Shown: one piece after another, positions 26,341-35,058 of the stretch
Numbering within the stretch: position 1 is the stretch's first letter
Layout of the letters: every line of letters starts with the position of its first letter
Notes under the pieces: model-generated
Database searches by the model: none
Told to the model about the DNA's origin: nothing
What the model saw: only the letters and a program-made list of their open reading frames with translations
Program-made: the position numbers and the translations under genes
Assembly (NCBI GenBank): GCA_958437495.1
Contig: CAUBOH010000016.1
Span: 1-55,904, forward strand
Length of the DNA: 55,904 nucleotides
Source: an uncultured Collinsella sp.
Lineage (GTDB): Bacteria > Actinomycetota > Coriobacteriia > Coriobacteriales > Coriobacteriaceae
Direction of reading: 5' to 3'

Positions 26341-26417
26341 GCTCCATTAGCTCAGTTGGATAGAGCAGGGGACTTCTAATCCCAAGGTCGACGGTTCGAA
26401 TCCGCCATGGAGCACCA
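26341..26417 (+). tRNA. tRNA-Arg (anticodon TCT)
   Basis: A cloverleaf with acceptor GCTCCAT/ATGGAGC, D arm GCTC-GAGC, anticodon loop CTTCTAA (anticodon TCT, reads AGA/AGG), T loop TTCGAAT and encoded CCA at 26415-26417. The top pair of the anticodon stem (27-43) would be G-A. It is followed by a terminator. Confidence 0.95.
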
Positions 26418-26426
26418 TCGTTTATT

Positions 26427-26459
26427 AAGCCCGGACCGCTTGATGGTCTGGGCTTTTTT
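26427..26459 (+). terminator. Terminator after tRNA-Arg(TCT)
   Basis: An 11-bp stem with one G-U pair (AAGCCCGGACC at 26427-26437 with 26445-26455), a 7-base loop and a run of six T. It may also act on the opposite aroQ transcript. Confidence 0.85.
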
Positions 26460-26520
26460 GTCTTGTATGCTGCTGGAGCCGAGCGCGAGCAAGCCGCTAC
26501 TGTTCGTTGGGGTTGGCATT

Positions 26521-26958
26521 TTACTTTTCGAGACGTTCCCTCAACAGCTCCATCGCGTGAGCGTAGCCCTGCAGGCCTTCGCCGGTGATGGTGGCGAAGC
26601 AGGCCAGGCGGGCATAGCTCACCTGGCGGAAATCCTCGCGGGTCTCGACGGCGCTGATGTGGACCTCCACAGCTGGGATGGCGACGGCCTTGAGGGCGTC
26701 GAGGATCGCCACGCTCGTATGCGTGTAGGCGGCCGGGTTGATGACGATGCCGTCGACCTTGCCGTATGCCTCCTGGATCTTGTCGACGATGCTGCCCTCG
26801 TGGTTGGACTGGAAGACCTCGACCTCGTTAAAGCCCTGCGCGGCGCCTGCCTCCTGGCAAATCTGGACCAAGCGGTCGTAGTTGTCGCTGCCGTAGATGC
26901 CCGGCTCGCGAATGCCGAGCATGTTGAGGTTGGGTCCGTTGATGACGAGTGCTTTCAT
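26521..26958 (-). CDS. aroQ: 3-dehydroquinate dehydratase, type II
   Basis: A 145-residue enzyme dehydrating 3-dehydroquinate to 3-dehydroshikimate. The start ALVINGPNLNMLGIREPGIYG carries the catalytic Tyr and Arg of the flexible lid, FQSNHEG and INPAAYTHTSVAI the substrate loops, and EVHISAVETREDFR the His region, all typical of the dodecameric type II enzyme. It is the last gene of the aromatic cluster, separated from aroE-aroK by an intrinsic terminator, so it may be expressed partly independently. AAAGGAAG precedes the ATG. Confidence 0.96.
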   Translation of the reverse strand: MKALVINGPNLNMLGIREPGIYGSDNYDRLVQICQEAGAAQGFNEVEVFQSNHEGSIVDKIQEAYGKVDGIVINPAAYTHTSVAILDALKAVAIPAVEVHISAVETREDFRQVSYARLACFATITGEGLQGYAHAMELLRERLEK

Positions 26959-26999
26959 GGTTGCTTCCTTTGCGGTTGGGCGGGCGATGCGACGGAATG

Positions 27000-27041
27000 A
27001 AAAACCGCCACAAAGGTGTTGTCCCCTTTGTGGTGGTTTTT
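27000..27041. terminator. Terminator between aroE-aroK and aroQ
   Basis: A 17-bp stem with a single G-U pair (27000-27016 with 27025-27041), loop of 8, with A-run and T-run built into the two ends. It stands just downstream of the aroE-aroK stop and 42 bases upstream of the aroQ ATG. Confidence 0.85.
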
Positions 27042-27042
27042 G

Positions 27043-28293
27043 CTAGAGAGCTGGCGGAAGGGTTTCAAGGACGGCAGCCGCGGTGTTGGCGGCGCAGTCG
27101 CGTGAGTCGATGATGTAGTCGGCCCAGGCGCGGTAGCGCGGCATACGCTGCTCGGCGAGCTTATCGATGCCGTCGCGGGCGGTGATGGGGCGTCCTTTGT
27201 GGGCGAGTTCGTCAAGCTTACGGTTGAGCATCACGATCTGACTGTTCTGGTGCAGCAGCGGGTAGTTCTCGTCTCGCGTGACGACGCCGCCGCCCGTGGA
27301 AAGCACCAGGCCGCTGCGCTTGGAGATGTCGGCCAGCGACGCCGTCTCCTGCTCGCGGAAGGCCGCCTCGCCGCGCTCAACGATATAGTCGGCACAGGGC
27401 ATGCCCAGACGCTTCTCAAGTGCGCGGTCCAAGTCGATGTGCTCGCGATCCGTGAGCAGGGCGACCTGCTCGCCTACGCGGGTCTTGCCCGAACCCGGCA
27501 TGCCGATCAGGGCGATGTTCTGCTCGCGATGAGACAGGCGCTCCGTTACGTCCAGGATGCGCTCACGCGGGGTGACTTGGCCGGTGTAGCGCTCAACAGC
27601 CTGTGCCGCCTGTGCCACAAGCATAAGCAGGCCGCCGATGCAGGGGATGCCGCGGCGCTCGGCCTCGAGCATCAGGCCCGTGCGGGCAGGGTTGTAGACA
27701 ATGTCGATGATGCCCTCGAGCGCGTCAAGCCCTTCGAGCGTGCAGGGCGCGTCAGGGCAGTGGGGGAACATACCGGCAGGCGTGCAGTTGACGAGCAGCG
27801 TAGCGTCGGATTGTTGCGCGATGTTGCCGTAGTTGACCTCGCCCGTGCGGCCCACGGGCACCACGGTGGCGCCCAGGTCGCCGAGTACCATGCTGGCCGT
27901 GGTACCGGCGCCGCCGGTGGCACCGAGCACAAGGACCTTCTTACCGGCAACCTTTACGCCCAGCTCTTCGACCAGGCATTGGAAGCCAAAGTAGTCGGTG
28001 TTGTCGCCGCGCAGACGGCCGTCAGACAGGCGTGTGATTGTGTTGACGTTGCCCATGCGCTCGGCCAGCGGACTCAGCTCGTCCAGGTATTCCATGACGG
28101 CGCGTTTGTAGGGGATGGTCACGTTGGTGCCCTCCCATTCGTTACCCGTCATAAAGGCCGCGAGGTCTTCGGGCTCGCGCTCAAAGCGCACGTACTCGAG
28201 CCCCGCGAGCTCCTTGTAGATGGTCGGGGTGTAGCTGTGGCCCAGTATGCGGCCCAGAACGCCGTAGGGACGGGTTGCGGCGGTATCGGTCAT
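27043..28293 (-). CDS. aroE-aroK: Fused shikimate dehydrogenase and shikimate kinase
   Basis: A 416-residue bifunctional protein performing two consecutive shikimate-pathway steps. Residues 1-245 are AroE: GRILGHSYTPTIY substrate motif, TNVTIPYK with the catalytic Lys, GDNTDYFGF with the catalytic Asp, and the NADP loop GATGGAGTTA. From about residue 255 AroK follows: Walker A IGMPGSGKT, DLDRALEKR, EAAFREQE and STGGGVVTR. Phosphorylation of shikimate thus occurs on the same chain that reduces dehydroshikimate. Its ATG directly follows the pheA stop (TAGATG). Confidence 0.95.
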   Translation of the reverse strand: MTDTAATRPYGVLGRILGHSYTPTIYKELAGLEYVRFEREPEDLAAFMTGNEWEGTNVTIPYKRAVMEYLDELSPLAERMGNVNTITRLSDGRLRGDNTDYFGFQCLVEELGVKVAGKKVLVLGATGGAGTTASMVLGDLGATVVPVGRTGEVNYGNIAQQSDATLLVNCTPAGMFPHCPDAPCTLEGLDALEGIIDIVYNPARTGLMLEAERRGIPCIGGLLMLVAQAAQAVERYTGQVTPRERILDVTERLSHREQNIALIGMPGSGKTRVGEQVALLTDREHIDLDRALEKRLGMPCADYIVERGEAAFREQETASLADISKRSGLVLSTGGGVVTRDENYPLLHQNSQIVMLNRKLDELAHKGRPITARDGIDKLAEQRMPRYRAWADYIIDSRDCAANTAAAVLETLPPAL

Positions 28294-29439
28294 CTAGAGC
28301 ACCTCCGTGTAGCTGCCAAAGTAGGTGAAGCTCTCGCACACGTCGTCGATGGAATCGAGCAAGTCGTCGAGGGCCTTGCTGCCAAAGGGGCAGTCCAGGT
28401 CAAAGTAGAACATAAACTCAAAGTCGTGCCCGGGGATGGGTCGGCTCTCGAGCTTGATAAGGTTGATGTTGAGCGCGTAGAAGCGCTCGAGCACGCGATA
28501 GAGGGCGCCCGGCTCATTGGCCGTGGTGATCATGAGCGAGGTACGGTTGGCACCGGGATAGACGCGCGGCTCGCGGCTGATGACGACAAAGCGTGTGTAG
28601 TTGTTGTCCGAGTCCTGGATATTGGGCTCCAGCACCTCCAGGCCGTAGAGCGCCGCACAGCTGCGCGAGGCGATGGCGGCGACGTCGGTGCGTTCGGAGT
28701 TGGCGACCATCTCGGCCGACATGGCGGTGTTGGGGTACTTGGTGGCGCGCAGGTCGTGTGCCTCGATAAAGCCGGCGCACTGGGCGATTGCCTGGCCATG
28801 GCTGTAGACCTCGCGCACGTCTGCGAGCTTGGTGCCGGGCTTGACGAGTAGGTTGTGATCGATCTTGAGGCGCAGTGAGCGCACGATGTGGAAGTCGAAC
28901 TGGGCGAGCAGGTCGTAGACGGCGTTGACCGAGCCTGCGGTGGAGTTTTCGATGGGCAGCACGCCAAACTCGCAGAAGCTGTCGCGCACGGCACGCATGA
29001 CGCCCTCGAAGGTCTCGAAAAACGCAATATCGGGCACGTCGAAGAGCTTGCACGCGGCTATCTGGCTGTAGGCGCCTTCCACGCCCTGGCAGGCAACGTT
29101 GGCCGTCTGGGGGAAGGGCGTATCGAAGGCTACGGCCGTGGCGTGGGCTTTTTGCGAGACCGTGATGCCCTTGAGCTCGTTGATGTAGCGCTGCTGCTCT
29201 GCCTTACTCATACTCATGAGGAGGCGGAACAGGGTGATGGTCTGAGCCTCGTAGCGCTCGGGTGCGCGACTGGCGAGGTTATTGAGCTTGGAGCGCTCGC
29301 GGGCGGGGTCGAAGACGGCCTTGCCCATCTCGATCTTGGATTTGGCGACCTCGGTGGCAATATCCATGCGCTCGACAAAGCTATTGAGGAGCGTGGTATC
29401 GATGCCGTCGATGGCCTGGCGAATATCGGCAAGGTCCAT
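28294..29439 (-). CDS. pheA: Bifunctional chorismate mutase/prephenate dehydratase (P-protein)
   Basis: A 381-residue protein leading chorismate to phenylpyruvate. Residues 1-90 are an AroQ-type chorismate mutase (IRQAIDGIDTTLLNSFVERM), residues ~105-285 the prephenate dehydratase (CQGVEGAYSQIAA, GVLPIENSTAGSV), and ~295-370 an ACT domain with KLESRP, the phenylalanine-binding motif; feedback inhibition by Phe is therefore expected. ATG 29439 has GAAAGGGG upstream; the frame stays open further upstream but there it only shadows the end of aroC. Located between aroC and aroE-aroK. Confidence 0.95.
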   Translation of the reverse strand: MDLADIRQAIDGIDTTLLNSFVERMDIATEVAKSKIEMGKAVFDPARERSKLNNLASRAPERYEAQTITLFRLLMSMSKAEQQRYINELKGITVSQKAHATAVAFDTPFPQTANVACQGVEGAYSQIAACKLFDVPDIAFFETFEGVMRAVRDSFCEFGVLPIENSTAGSVNAVYDLLAQFDFHIVRSLRLKIDHNLLVKPGTKLADVREVYSHGQAIAQCAGFIEAHDLRATKYPNTAMSAEMVANSERTDVAAIASRSCAALYGLEVLEPNIQDSDNNYTRFVVISREPRVYPGANRTSLMITTANEPGALYRVLERFYALNINLIKLESRPIPGHDFEFMFYFDLDCPFGSKALDDLLDSIDDVCESFTYFGSYTEVL

Positions 29440-29483
29440 GGAGACCCCTTTCACGTGTCTGGGGATGTTGAGGGGTGGGTCGG

Positions 29484-30581
29484 TTAGCGCTGGGCGGCGT
29501 CCTCGAGGAGGGCGTCCCAGATGGCGAGCGCCGCGGCTGCTTCGGCTATGGGGACGGCTCGTGGGACGATGCAGGGGTCGTGCCGGCCGTGGACCGAAAG
29601 CTCGGCATTTTCCATGGCGTCCATGTCCACGGTCTGCTGCTCGCGGCCGATGGAGGGCGTCGGCTTCACAGCCATGCGCCACATGACGGGCGCGCCGGTG
29701 GAGATGCCGCCCAAGATGCCGCCGGCGTTATTGGACTCGACTTCGATCTCGCCCGTCTCGGCATCGATGCGATACGGGTCGTTGTTCTCGCTGCCGCGCA
29801 TGGCGGCCACGGCAAAGCCCATGCCAAACTCCACGCCCTTTACGGCGGGAATACCAAAGGCGATTTGCGCGATGCGGTTCTCGATACCGTCGAACATGGG
29901 GTCGCCGATGCCCGCAGGCACGCCGTAGATGCCGCACTCCACGATGCCACCGATGCTGTCGAGCTCGTCGCGCGCGGCCAGAATCTCCTCGCGCATGCGA
30001 CCGGCAGCCGCGGCGTCAATGCAGGGCAGGTCGTTCGTAAGGATCGCCTTGCGGTCGGCCTCGCGATAGACCATGTCGTCCATGGGCAGGTCGGAGATGC
30101 CGCCGATCTGCGCGACGTGCGCCATGACCTTGATGCCACGGGCTTCGAGTGCCTGCAGGGCGATGCCGCCGGCGATGCATAAGGGGGCTGTTAGACGGCC
30201 GGAGAAGTGTCCGCCGCCGGCGACGTCGTGCATGTTGTGGTACTTCACGCGGGCTGGGAAGTCTGCGTGCCCGGGGCGGGGCTTGCGACGCAGTTCGGAA
30301 TAGTCCTTGGAGCGCGTGTTGGTGTTCTCGATAATCGCTGCGATGGGTGCGCCGGTGGTGTGTCCATCGACCACACCGGCGATGATATGCGCGGCGTCGG
30401 CCTCGCGGCGTTTGGTCGCGGTCTCGTCGCGACCGGGGGCGCGGCGATCGAGGAAGGCCTGCAGCTGCTCCTGGTCAACGGCAATACCAGCGGGGATGCC
30501 GTCGAGCGAGCAGCCGATAGCAGGGGAGTGCGACTGGCCAAAGATGCTCAGGTGCAAAACGTTGCCAAAGGTCGAGGACAT
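29484..30581 (-). CDS. aroC: Chorismate synthase
   Basis: A 365-residue FMN-dependent enzyme that eliminates phosphate from EPSP to give chorismate. Signatures: FGQSHSPAIGCSLDGIPAG, RRAPGRDETATKRREAD, GHTTGAPI and RPGHADFPARVKYH. The ATG at 30581 starts one base after the aroA stop, and the ribosome site GAGGAGG lies within the last codons of aroA, so translation is coupled. The family's usual length is about 350-390. Confidence 0.96.
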   Translation of the reverse strand: MSSTFGNVLHLSIFGQSHSPAIGCSLDGIPAGIAVDQEQLQAFLDRRAPGRDETATKRREADAAHIIAGVVDGHTTGAPIAAIIENTNTRSKDYSELRRKPRPGHADFPARVKYHNMHDVAGGGHFSGRLTAPLCIAGGIALQALEARGIKVMAHVAQIGGISDLPMDDMVYREADRKAILTNDLPCIDAAAAGRMREEILAARDELDSIGGIVECGIYGVPAGIGDPMFDGIENRIAQIAFGIPAVKGVEFGMGFAVAAMRGSENNDPYRIDAETGEIEVESNNAGGILGGISTGAPVMWRMAVKPTPSIGREQQTVDMDAMENAELSVHGRHDPCIVPRAVPIAEAAAALAIWDALLEDAAQR

Positions 30582-30582
30582 G

Positions 30583-31902
30583 CTATTCCTCCTCGAGCGT
30601 GACCTTGCCGCCCAGCAGACGGTAGTGGTCAAAGAAATCGGGATAGGACTTGTTGACAGCCTCGGCGCCGTGGATCACAACTTCGCCGGTGGCACGGCTC
30701 GCGGCGATAGCGGCCATCATGGCGATACGATGGTCGTTGTGCGAATCGACCTCGCCGCCGGTAAAGGCATCGACACCCTTGATGATGAGGTCGTCGCCGG
30801 CAATGCGCACCTGCGCGCCCAGCGCGGTGAGCTCACGGGTAGTGGTGACCAGGCGATCGGATTCCTTGATGCGTAGGCGGGCGCAGTCGCGGATGAACGT
30901 GCGGCCCTGCGCCAGCGATGCCACGGCAGAGATAACGGGCACTAGGTCGGGAATGTCGTGGGCGCTCATCTCGAAGCCGGCGAGCTTGTCGGACTGCACG
31001 GTGGCGGCGTTGGTGGAGCGCACGATGCGGGCGCCAAAGCGCGAGAGCGCGGCAAGCACGTTGCGGTCGCCCTGCGCGGAGCTGAGCGACACGCCCTCGA
31101 CAGTGATGGGGTCGGAGCCGATGGCGCCGGCGCACAGCCAAAAGGCGGCGTTGGACCAATCGCCCTCGACGGCCACGCTGCCGGGCGTTCGGTACGAGCC
31201 ACTGTTTACGCGGAAGTTTGTGACCTCGGGCTTGCCATTCTTGGCGGGGATACGCTCGACATTGACCTCGACGCCGAAGGCCTTCATGGCCTGGATCGTC
31301 AGGTTGATGTAGGGGCGGCTTTCGATGAGTCCGGTCACCTGCACGCAGGAGGGCTGGGACAGCAGCGGGGCCGCCAACAGCAGGCCCGAGATGTACTGCG
31401 AGCTCACATTGCCCGGCAGCACAAAGGTTCCCGGGCGCATGCGGCCGCTCGTCTTGAGCGGAAAGCCGCCCAGACCCTGCAGGTCGCAGCCGGCGGCGAT
31501 GATCTCGTCCGAGAGCGGGGAGAGCGGGCGGGCGCCCAGACGGCCCTGGCCCACAAACGTGGCCTCTGCTCCCAGCGCGCAGGCCACGGGCAACATAAAG
31601 CGGAGGGTGGAGCCGCTCTCGCCGCAGTCGAGCGTGCCGCCGGCAAGTGCCTTGAGCAGACCAAACTCAATACTCTTCATGGTGGGGTGGACCTGGAAGC
31701 CGTCCTCGACGGTCTCGATGCGGGCACCGAGTGCCGTAAGGCAGCGGACCGTGGCCTCGATGTCGGCGCAGGTGGTATTGCAGGCGACGTGCGTCTCGCC
31801 GTTGGCGAGCGCGGCGCAGATGATCAGGCGGTGCGCCATCGACTTGGACGCGATGGCGGGAACAGTGCCCTTGAGCGGGGACGGTGTGATGCGGGCTAGC
31901 AT
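30583..31902 (-). CDS. aroA: 3-phosphoshikimate 1-carboxyvinyltransferase (EPSP synthase)
   Basis: A 439-residue enzyme joining PEP to shikimate-3-phosphate. It shows SKSMAHRLIICAALANG, LDCGESGSTLRFMLP (PEP/substrate loop), GDWSNAAFWLCA and RIKESDRL. ATG 31902 overlaps the aroB stop by 7 bases, with GGGAG upstream. A longer upstream open frame overlaps aroB and is not credible. Sequence class (glyphosate sensitivity type) was not assigned. Confidence 0.96.
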   Translation of the reverse strand: MLARITPSPLKGTVPAIASKSMAHRLIICAALANGETHVACNTTCADIEATVRCLTALGARIETVEDGFQVHPTMKSIEFGLLKALAGGTLDCGESGSTLRFMLPVACALGAEATFVGQGRLGARPLSPLSDEIIAAGCDLQGLGGFPLKTSGRMRPGTFVLPGNVSSQYISGLLLAAPLLSQPSCVQVTGLIESRPYINLTIQAMKAFGVEVNVERIPAKNGKPEVTNFRVNSGSYRTPGSVAVEGDWSNAAFWLCAGAIGSDPITVEGVSLSSAQGDRNVLAALSRFGARIVRSTNAATVQSDKLAGFEMSAHDIPDLVPVISAVASLAQGRTFIRDCARLRIKESDRLVTTTRELTALGAQVRIAGDDLIIKGVDAFTGGEVDSHNDHRIAMMAAIAASRATGEVVIHGAEAVNKSYPDFFDHYRLLGGKVTLEEE

Positions 31903-33002
31903 GCGGAAGCGTCTCCCTTCTGGCCGAGGCCCTCGACAATTAAATCGTGGAAGGTGGAAAGCGGCGTGCGGTCGATGCTGCAACGCCCAATGCCGTGCGG
32001 AATCACCAGGTCGATCGTGTCACCGTTGCGCTTTTTGTCGTGCAGCGCCTCGGCAAAGACGGCGTCGGCCGAAAGCTCGCAGCGGGTCTTGAGACCGTGG
32101 CGCGCGCAGAGCTCCTCGATGCGGCCGGGCAGCTCGGCGTCGCAAATGCCATGCAGGGCTGCGGCGCGCGTGATGATGCCCATGCCAATCGACACGCAGT
32201 TGCCGTGGCCGAGCTCAAAGTGCTCGCAGGCCTCGACAGCGTGTCCGGCACTGTGTCCAAAGTTGAGGAGCTTTCGCTGGTTGGTTTCTCGCTCATCGGC
32301 AACGACCACGGCGCGTTTAATGTCGATATTGCGGGCGATGATGAGCGCCACGCGGGCCACGTCCCGGTTGAGGAGTTCCAGCGTGAGCGGGGTCTTCTCC
32401 AGCTCGGTGAAAAGCTCGGGGTCTGCGATCACGGCGTGTTTGACGACCTCTCCGCAGCCGTCGGCGAACTGCTCGGGCGTGAGGGTGGCGAGGCACCCCA
32501 CGTCAGCAATAACCACACTCGGCTGCCAAAAGGCGCCGGCCAGGTTTTTGCCGGCAGCTAGGTCGATGGCCGTCTTGCCGCCCACCGACGAATCAACCAT
32601 AGCGAGCAGGCTCGTGGGGATTTGCACAAACTTGCAGCCGCGCATGTAGGTGGCGGCCACAAAGCCAGCCACGTCGCCCACAACACCGCCGCCGAGTGCC
32701 ACGATCACGTCGGAGCGTGAAAGCTCATGCTCGGCCACAAACTCCAAAATGGCAACATAGGTTTCGGCGCGCTTTTGGGCCTCGCCGGCCTCGAAGGTGC
32801 AGATGCTTACCTCGTAGCCTGACGCCTCCAGGCTCTGCTTAACGGGCATCTGGTAGAGCGGGCCCACGTTGGTGTCCGTAACGATGACGGCCTTGGTGCC
32901 GCCGGCGGTGGCACGGACAAGCGGGCCCGCCTGCTCCAGCAAAAACGTTCCGACGTGCACCTGGTAGGGGCGTGCGGTGTCGATATCGATGGTAATCGCC
33001 AT
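31896..33002 (-). CDS. aroB: 3-dehydroquinate synthase
   Basis: A 368-residue NAD- and metal-dependent enzyme that cyclises DAHP to 3-dehydroquinate. Diagnostic segments are GGGVVGDVAGFVAATYMRG, QIPTSLLAMVDSSVGGKTA, GCGEVVKHAVI and LNFGHSAGHAVEA, with the latter giving metal-ligand histidines. ATG 33002 has AAAGGACC. It lies between tyrA (36-base gap) and aroA (overlapping). Confidence 0.96.
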   Translation of the reverse strand: MAITIDIDTARPYQVHVGTFLLEQAGPLVRATAGGTKAVIVTDTNVGPLYQMPVKQSLEASGYEVSICTFEAGEAQKRAETYVAILEFVAEHELSRSDVIVALGGGVVGDVAGFVAATYMRGCKFVQIPTSLLAMVDSSVGGKTAIDLAAGKNLAGAFWQPSVVIADVGCLATLTPEQFADGCGEVVKHAVIADPELFTELEKTPLTLELLNRDVARVALIIARNIDIKRAVVVADERETNQRKLLNFGHSAGHAVEACEHFELGHGNCVSIGMGIITRAAALHGICDAELPGRIEELCARHGLKTRCELSADAVFAEALHDKKRNGDTIDLVIPHGIGRCSIDRTPLSTFHDLIVEGLGQKGDASAC

Positions 33003-33038
33003 AAGCTTCGGTCCTTTCGACCTGGCGTGGTAGATGAT

Positions 33039-33953
33039 CTAGCGGGAGGCCTCGTCGTCGAGCGCCCGCTTGATGCGATCGCCCTCGGCAAGGAGATTCT
33101 CCAGATAGCGCTCGTCGCGGTCCTTAAGGGCGCGGCTGTAGGCTCCGAGTGCCTCGATCAGATGGTCGATCTCGAAGGCAAGCGCGTCGGCGTCGTCGAT
33201 CATGAGCTCCGACCACATCTGGGGGTTGAGGTGCGCCACGCGGGTAAGGTCGCGGTAGCTACCGGCCGAAAAACCGTGGTGAACTTGGGCGGTCGGGCTT
33301 TTAACGTAGGCGTTGGATACCACGTGCGCAAGCTGACTCGTAAAGGCGATGACGCGGTCGTGCTCGGCGGCGCTCGTTACGCTGAACTTGCCAAAGCCCA
33401 GGGGGCGCACCATTTCGCGCACCTGGCCTAAAAGCTCGAGCTTAAGGGCGTCGTCCACGGCGGGCGGTACGAGCACCAGCGGGGCACCCTGGAACAGGTC
33501 GGCACGGGAGTGGGCGTAGCCCGAGAACTGGGTGCCCGCCATGGGGTGCGCGCCCACAAAGTAAAAACCGTGCTCGCGGGCGAGCTCAAAGGCACGCTCG
33601 CATACGATGCCCTTGACGCCCACGGTGTCAATCACCACGGGGCCCATGATGGCCTCGGTATCAGTGGCGTCGGCGAGCGCTTGGGCGTGCGCCTCGAGCC
33701 ACTCGATGCAGGCCTCGGGGTAGCAGGCCAGCACGATGATGTCGCACTCGCCGAGTGTCTTGTCGTTAAGCTCGCCGGCGACAGTGCCCATGCTGGCGGC
33801 CGTCATGACATCGTCATCGGGGTCCCAGGCCAGCACGCGGACGCCCGCCTGCGCATAGCCGCGGGCAAAGCTGCCGCCGATCAGACCTAGGCCCACAATG
33901 CCGGCGCATTTGGGACCGCCCTGGTTAACGCGCGCGTTTCTCACCGTACCCAT
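33039..33953 (-). CDS. tyrA: Prephenate dehydrogenase
   Basis: A 304-residue NAD(P)-dependent enzyme that oxidatively decarboxylates prephenate toward tyrosine. The dinucleotide loop is GIVGLGLIGGSFARG, the substrate region VGAHPMAGTQFSGY, and the helical C-terminal half is typical. There is no added ACT domain at the C-terminus, so end-product control may lie elsewhere, for example on the leader of the operon or on DAHP synthase. The ATG follows the DAHP synthase stop by three bases (TAG CCC ATG). Confidence 0.92.
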   Translation of the reverse strand: MGTVRNARVNQGGPKCAGIVGLGLIGGSFARGYAQAGVRVLAWDPDDDVMTAASMGTVAGELNDKTLGECDIIVLACYPEACIEWLEAHAQALADATDTEAIMGPVVIDTVGVKGIVCERAFELAREHGFYFVGAHPMAGTQFSGYAHSRADLFQGAPLVLVPPAVDDALKLELLGQVREMVRPLGFGKFSVTSAAEHDRVIAFTSQLAHVVSNAYVKSPTAQVHHGFSAGSYRDLTRVAHLNPQMWSELMIDDADALAFEIDHLIEALGAYSRALKDRDERYLENLLAEGDRIKRALDDEASR

Positions 33954-33956
33954 GGG

Positions 33957-34979
33957 CTACTCCATGGTCTCTTGGCAGACGACCTCGCGGATGGCGCGGA
34001 TGCGGCGCATGGTGTCGTCGAACTGGTCGGGGGTGAGGGCCTGGGCGCCGTCGGACCATGCGCGGCTGGGCTCGTCGTGGACTTCGATCTCCAGGCCGTT
34101 GGCGCCGCAGGCGGTCGCCGCGAGCGCCATGGGCTCAACGTAGCGGGTGTAGCCGGTGGCGTGGCTGGGGTCGGCAACGACGGGCAGGTGCGACAGGTGG
34201 TGCAGCACCGGCACGGCGTTAAGGTCGAAGGTGTTGCGGGTGCGGGTCTCGAAGGTGCGGATGCCGCGCTCGCACAGGATAACGTTGTCGTTGCCCTCGC
34301 TCATGATGTACTCGGCAGCCATGAGCAGCTCGTCGATCGTGCCGGACATGCCGCGCTTGAGCAGAATCGGGGTCTGGGTCTTGCCGACCTCCTTGAGCAG
34401 GGGGAAGTTCTGGGCGTTGCGGGCGCCGATCTGCATGACGTCGATCTTCTTGTCCAAGAAGACCTGCACGTCGCGCGGGTCCATGATCTCGGTGACGATC
34501 GGTATGTCGAGCTCGGCGGATGCCTCGCACAGCAGGTCCAGGCCGGCGGGGCCCATGCCCTGGTAGGCGTACGGGGAAGTGCGGGGTTTGTAGGCGCCGC
34601 CGCGCAGCATCGTGGCGCCGGCAGCCTTCACGCGGCGGGCGATGCGGATGAGGTTCTCGCCCTCGACGGAGCACGGGCCGGCGATGACCTGGAACTGGTC
34701 GCCGCCGATTTTGACGCCGTGGCCGCAGTCGATGACGGAGTCCTCGGGGTGGAACTTGCGGTTGGCGCGCTTGAACGGCTCGGAGACGCGCTGCACGCGC
34801 TCGACGACGTCCATTGACTCGAGGAGGAACGGGTCGATCTTGGTGGTGTCTCCCACAAGACCGATAATGGTCTCGTTCTCACCGCGCGAGACGTCGGTCT
34901 TGAGTCCCTTTTTCTCGATCCAGCTGACGATATGGCTGACGGCCTCGTCGCTGGCGCTCTGCTTTAAAATTGCAATCAT
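33957..34979 (-). CDS. aroF: 3-deoxy-7-phosphoheptulonate (DAHP) synthase, type I-beta
   Basis: A 340-residue enzyme condensing PEP and erythrose-4-phosphate, the committed step of the shikimate pathway. Residues 1-70 form the ferredoxin-like regulatory domain found in Thermotoga-type enzymes; the barrel follows with VIAGPCSVE, RGGAYKPRTSPYAYQG, PILLKRGMSGT and DPSHATG. ATG 34979 has GAGAGG upstream. It is the first gene of the aromatic operon. Its start codon overlaps the TGA of a candidate leader reading frame, suggesting translational coupling. Confidence 0.95.
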   Translation of the reverse strand: MIAILKQSASDEAVSHIVSWIEKKGLKTDVSRGENETIIGLVGDTTKIDPFLLESMDVVERVQRVSEPFKRANRKFHPEDSVIDCGHGVKIGGDQFQVIAGPCSVEGENLIRIARRVKAAGATMLRGGAYKPRTSPYAYQGMGPAGLDLLCEASAELDIPIVTEIMDPRDVQVFLDKKIDVMQIGARNAQNFPLLKEVGKTQTPILLKRGMSGTIDELLMAAEYIMSEGNDNVILCERGIRTFETRTRNTFDLNAVPVLHHLSHLPVVADPSHATGYTRYVEPMALAATACGANGLEIEVHDEPSRAWSDGAQALTPDQFDDTMRRIRAIREVVCQETME

Positions 34980-35050
34980 GGTGTGCCTCTCACCTCGATG
35001 GTTAGACTTTGCAAAAACGGCCCGCATTGCGAGCCGTATATATGGTGCAT
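34976..35050 (-). CDS. Candidate leader peptide of the aro operon (24 codons)
   Basis: A small frame beginning MHHIYGSQCGPFLQS and ending in a TGA that overlaps the aroF ATG (ATGA). It has a Tyr codon at position 5 and a Phe codon at 12, and codons 5-12 coincide with the terminator-like hairpin and its U-run. If the promoter is the TAGTAT box at 35059-35064, its ATG would be at or within a few bases of the transcript 5' end, that is leaderless; no ribosome site is seen. Short length makes chance occurrence quite possible. Confidence 0.3.
   Translation of the reverse strand: MHHIYGSQCGPFLQSLTIEVRGTP
35012..35037 (-). terminator. Terminator-like hairpin (possible attenuator) in the aro leader
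   Basis: Read on the minus strand, ACGGCTCGC and GCGGGCCGT pair over 9 bp with one G-U around a 3-base AAT loop, followed at once by five T residues. It lies 33 bases upstream of the aroF start, inside the transcript leader, so it looks like an attenuator rather than a gene-end terminator. The loop is small. Confidence 0.5.
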
Positions 35051-35058
35051 GTGAGTTT

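Noticed and set aside
26341..26417. tRNA-Arg as an integration site of a mobile element
   Set aside because: The region downstream is a terminator and the conserved aroQ; there is no integrase, no duplicated tRNA 3' end at the far side and no phage gene.
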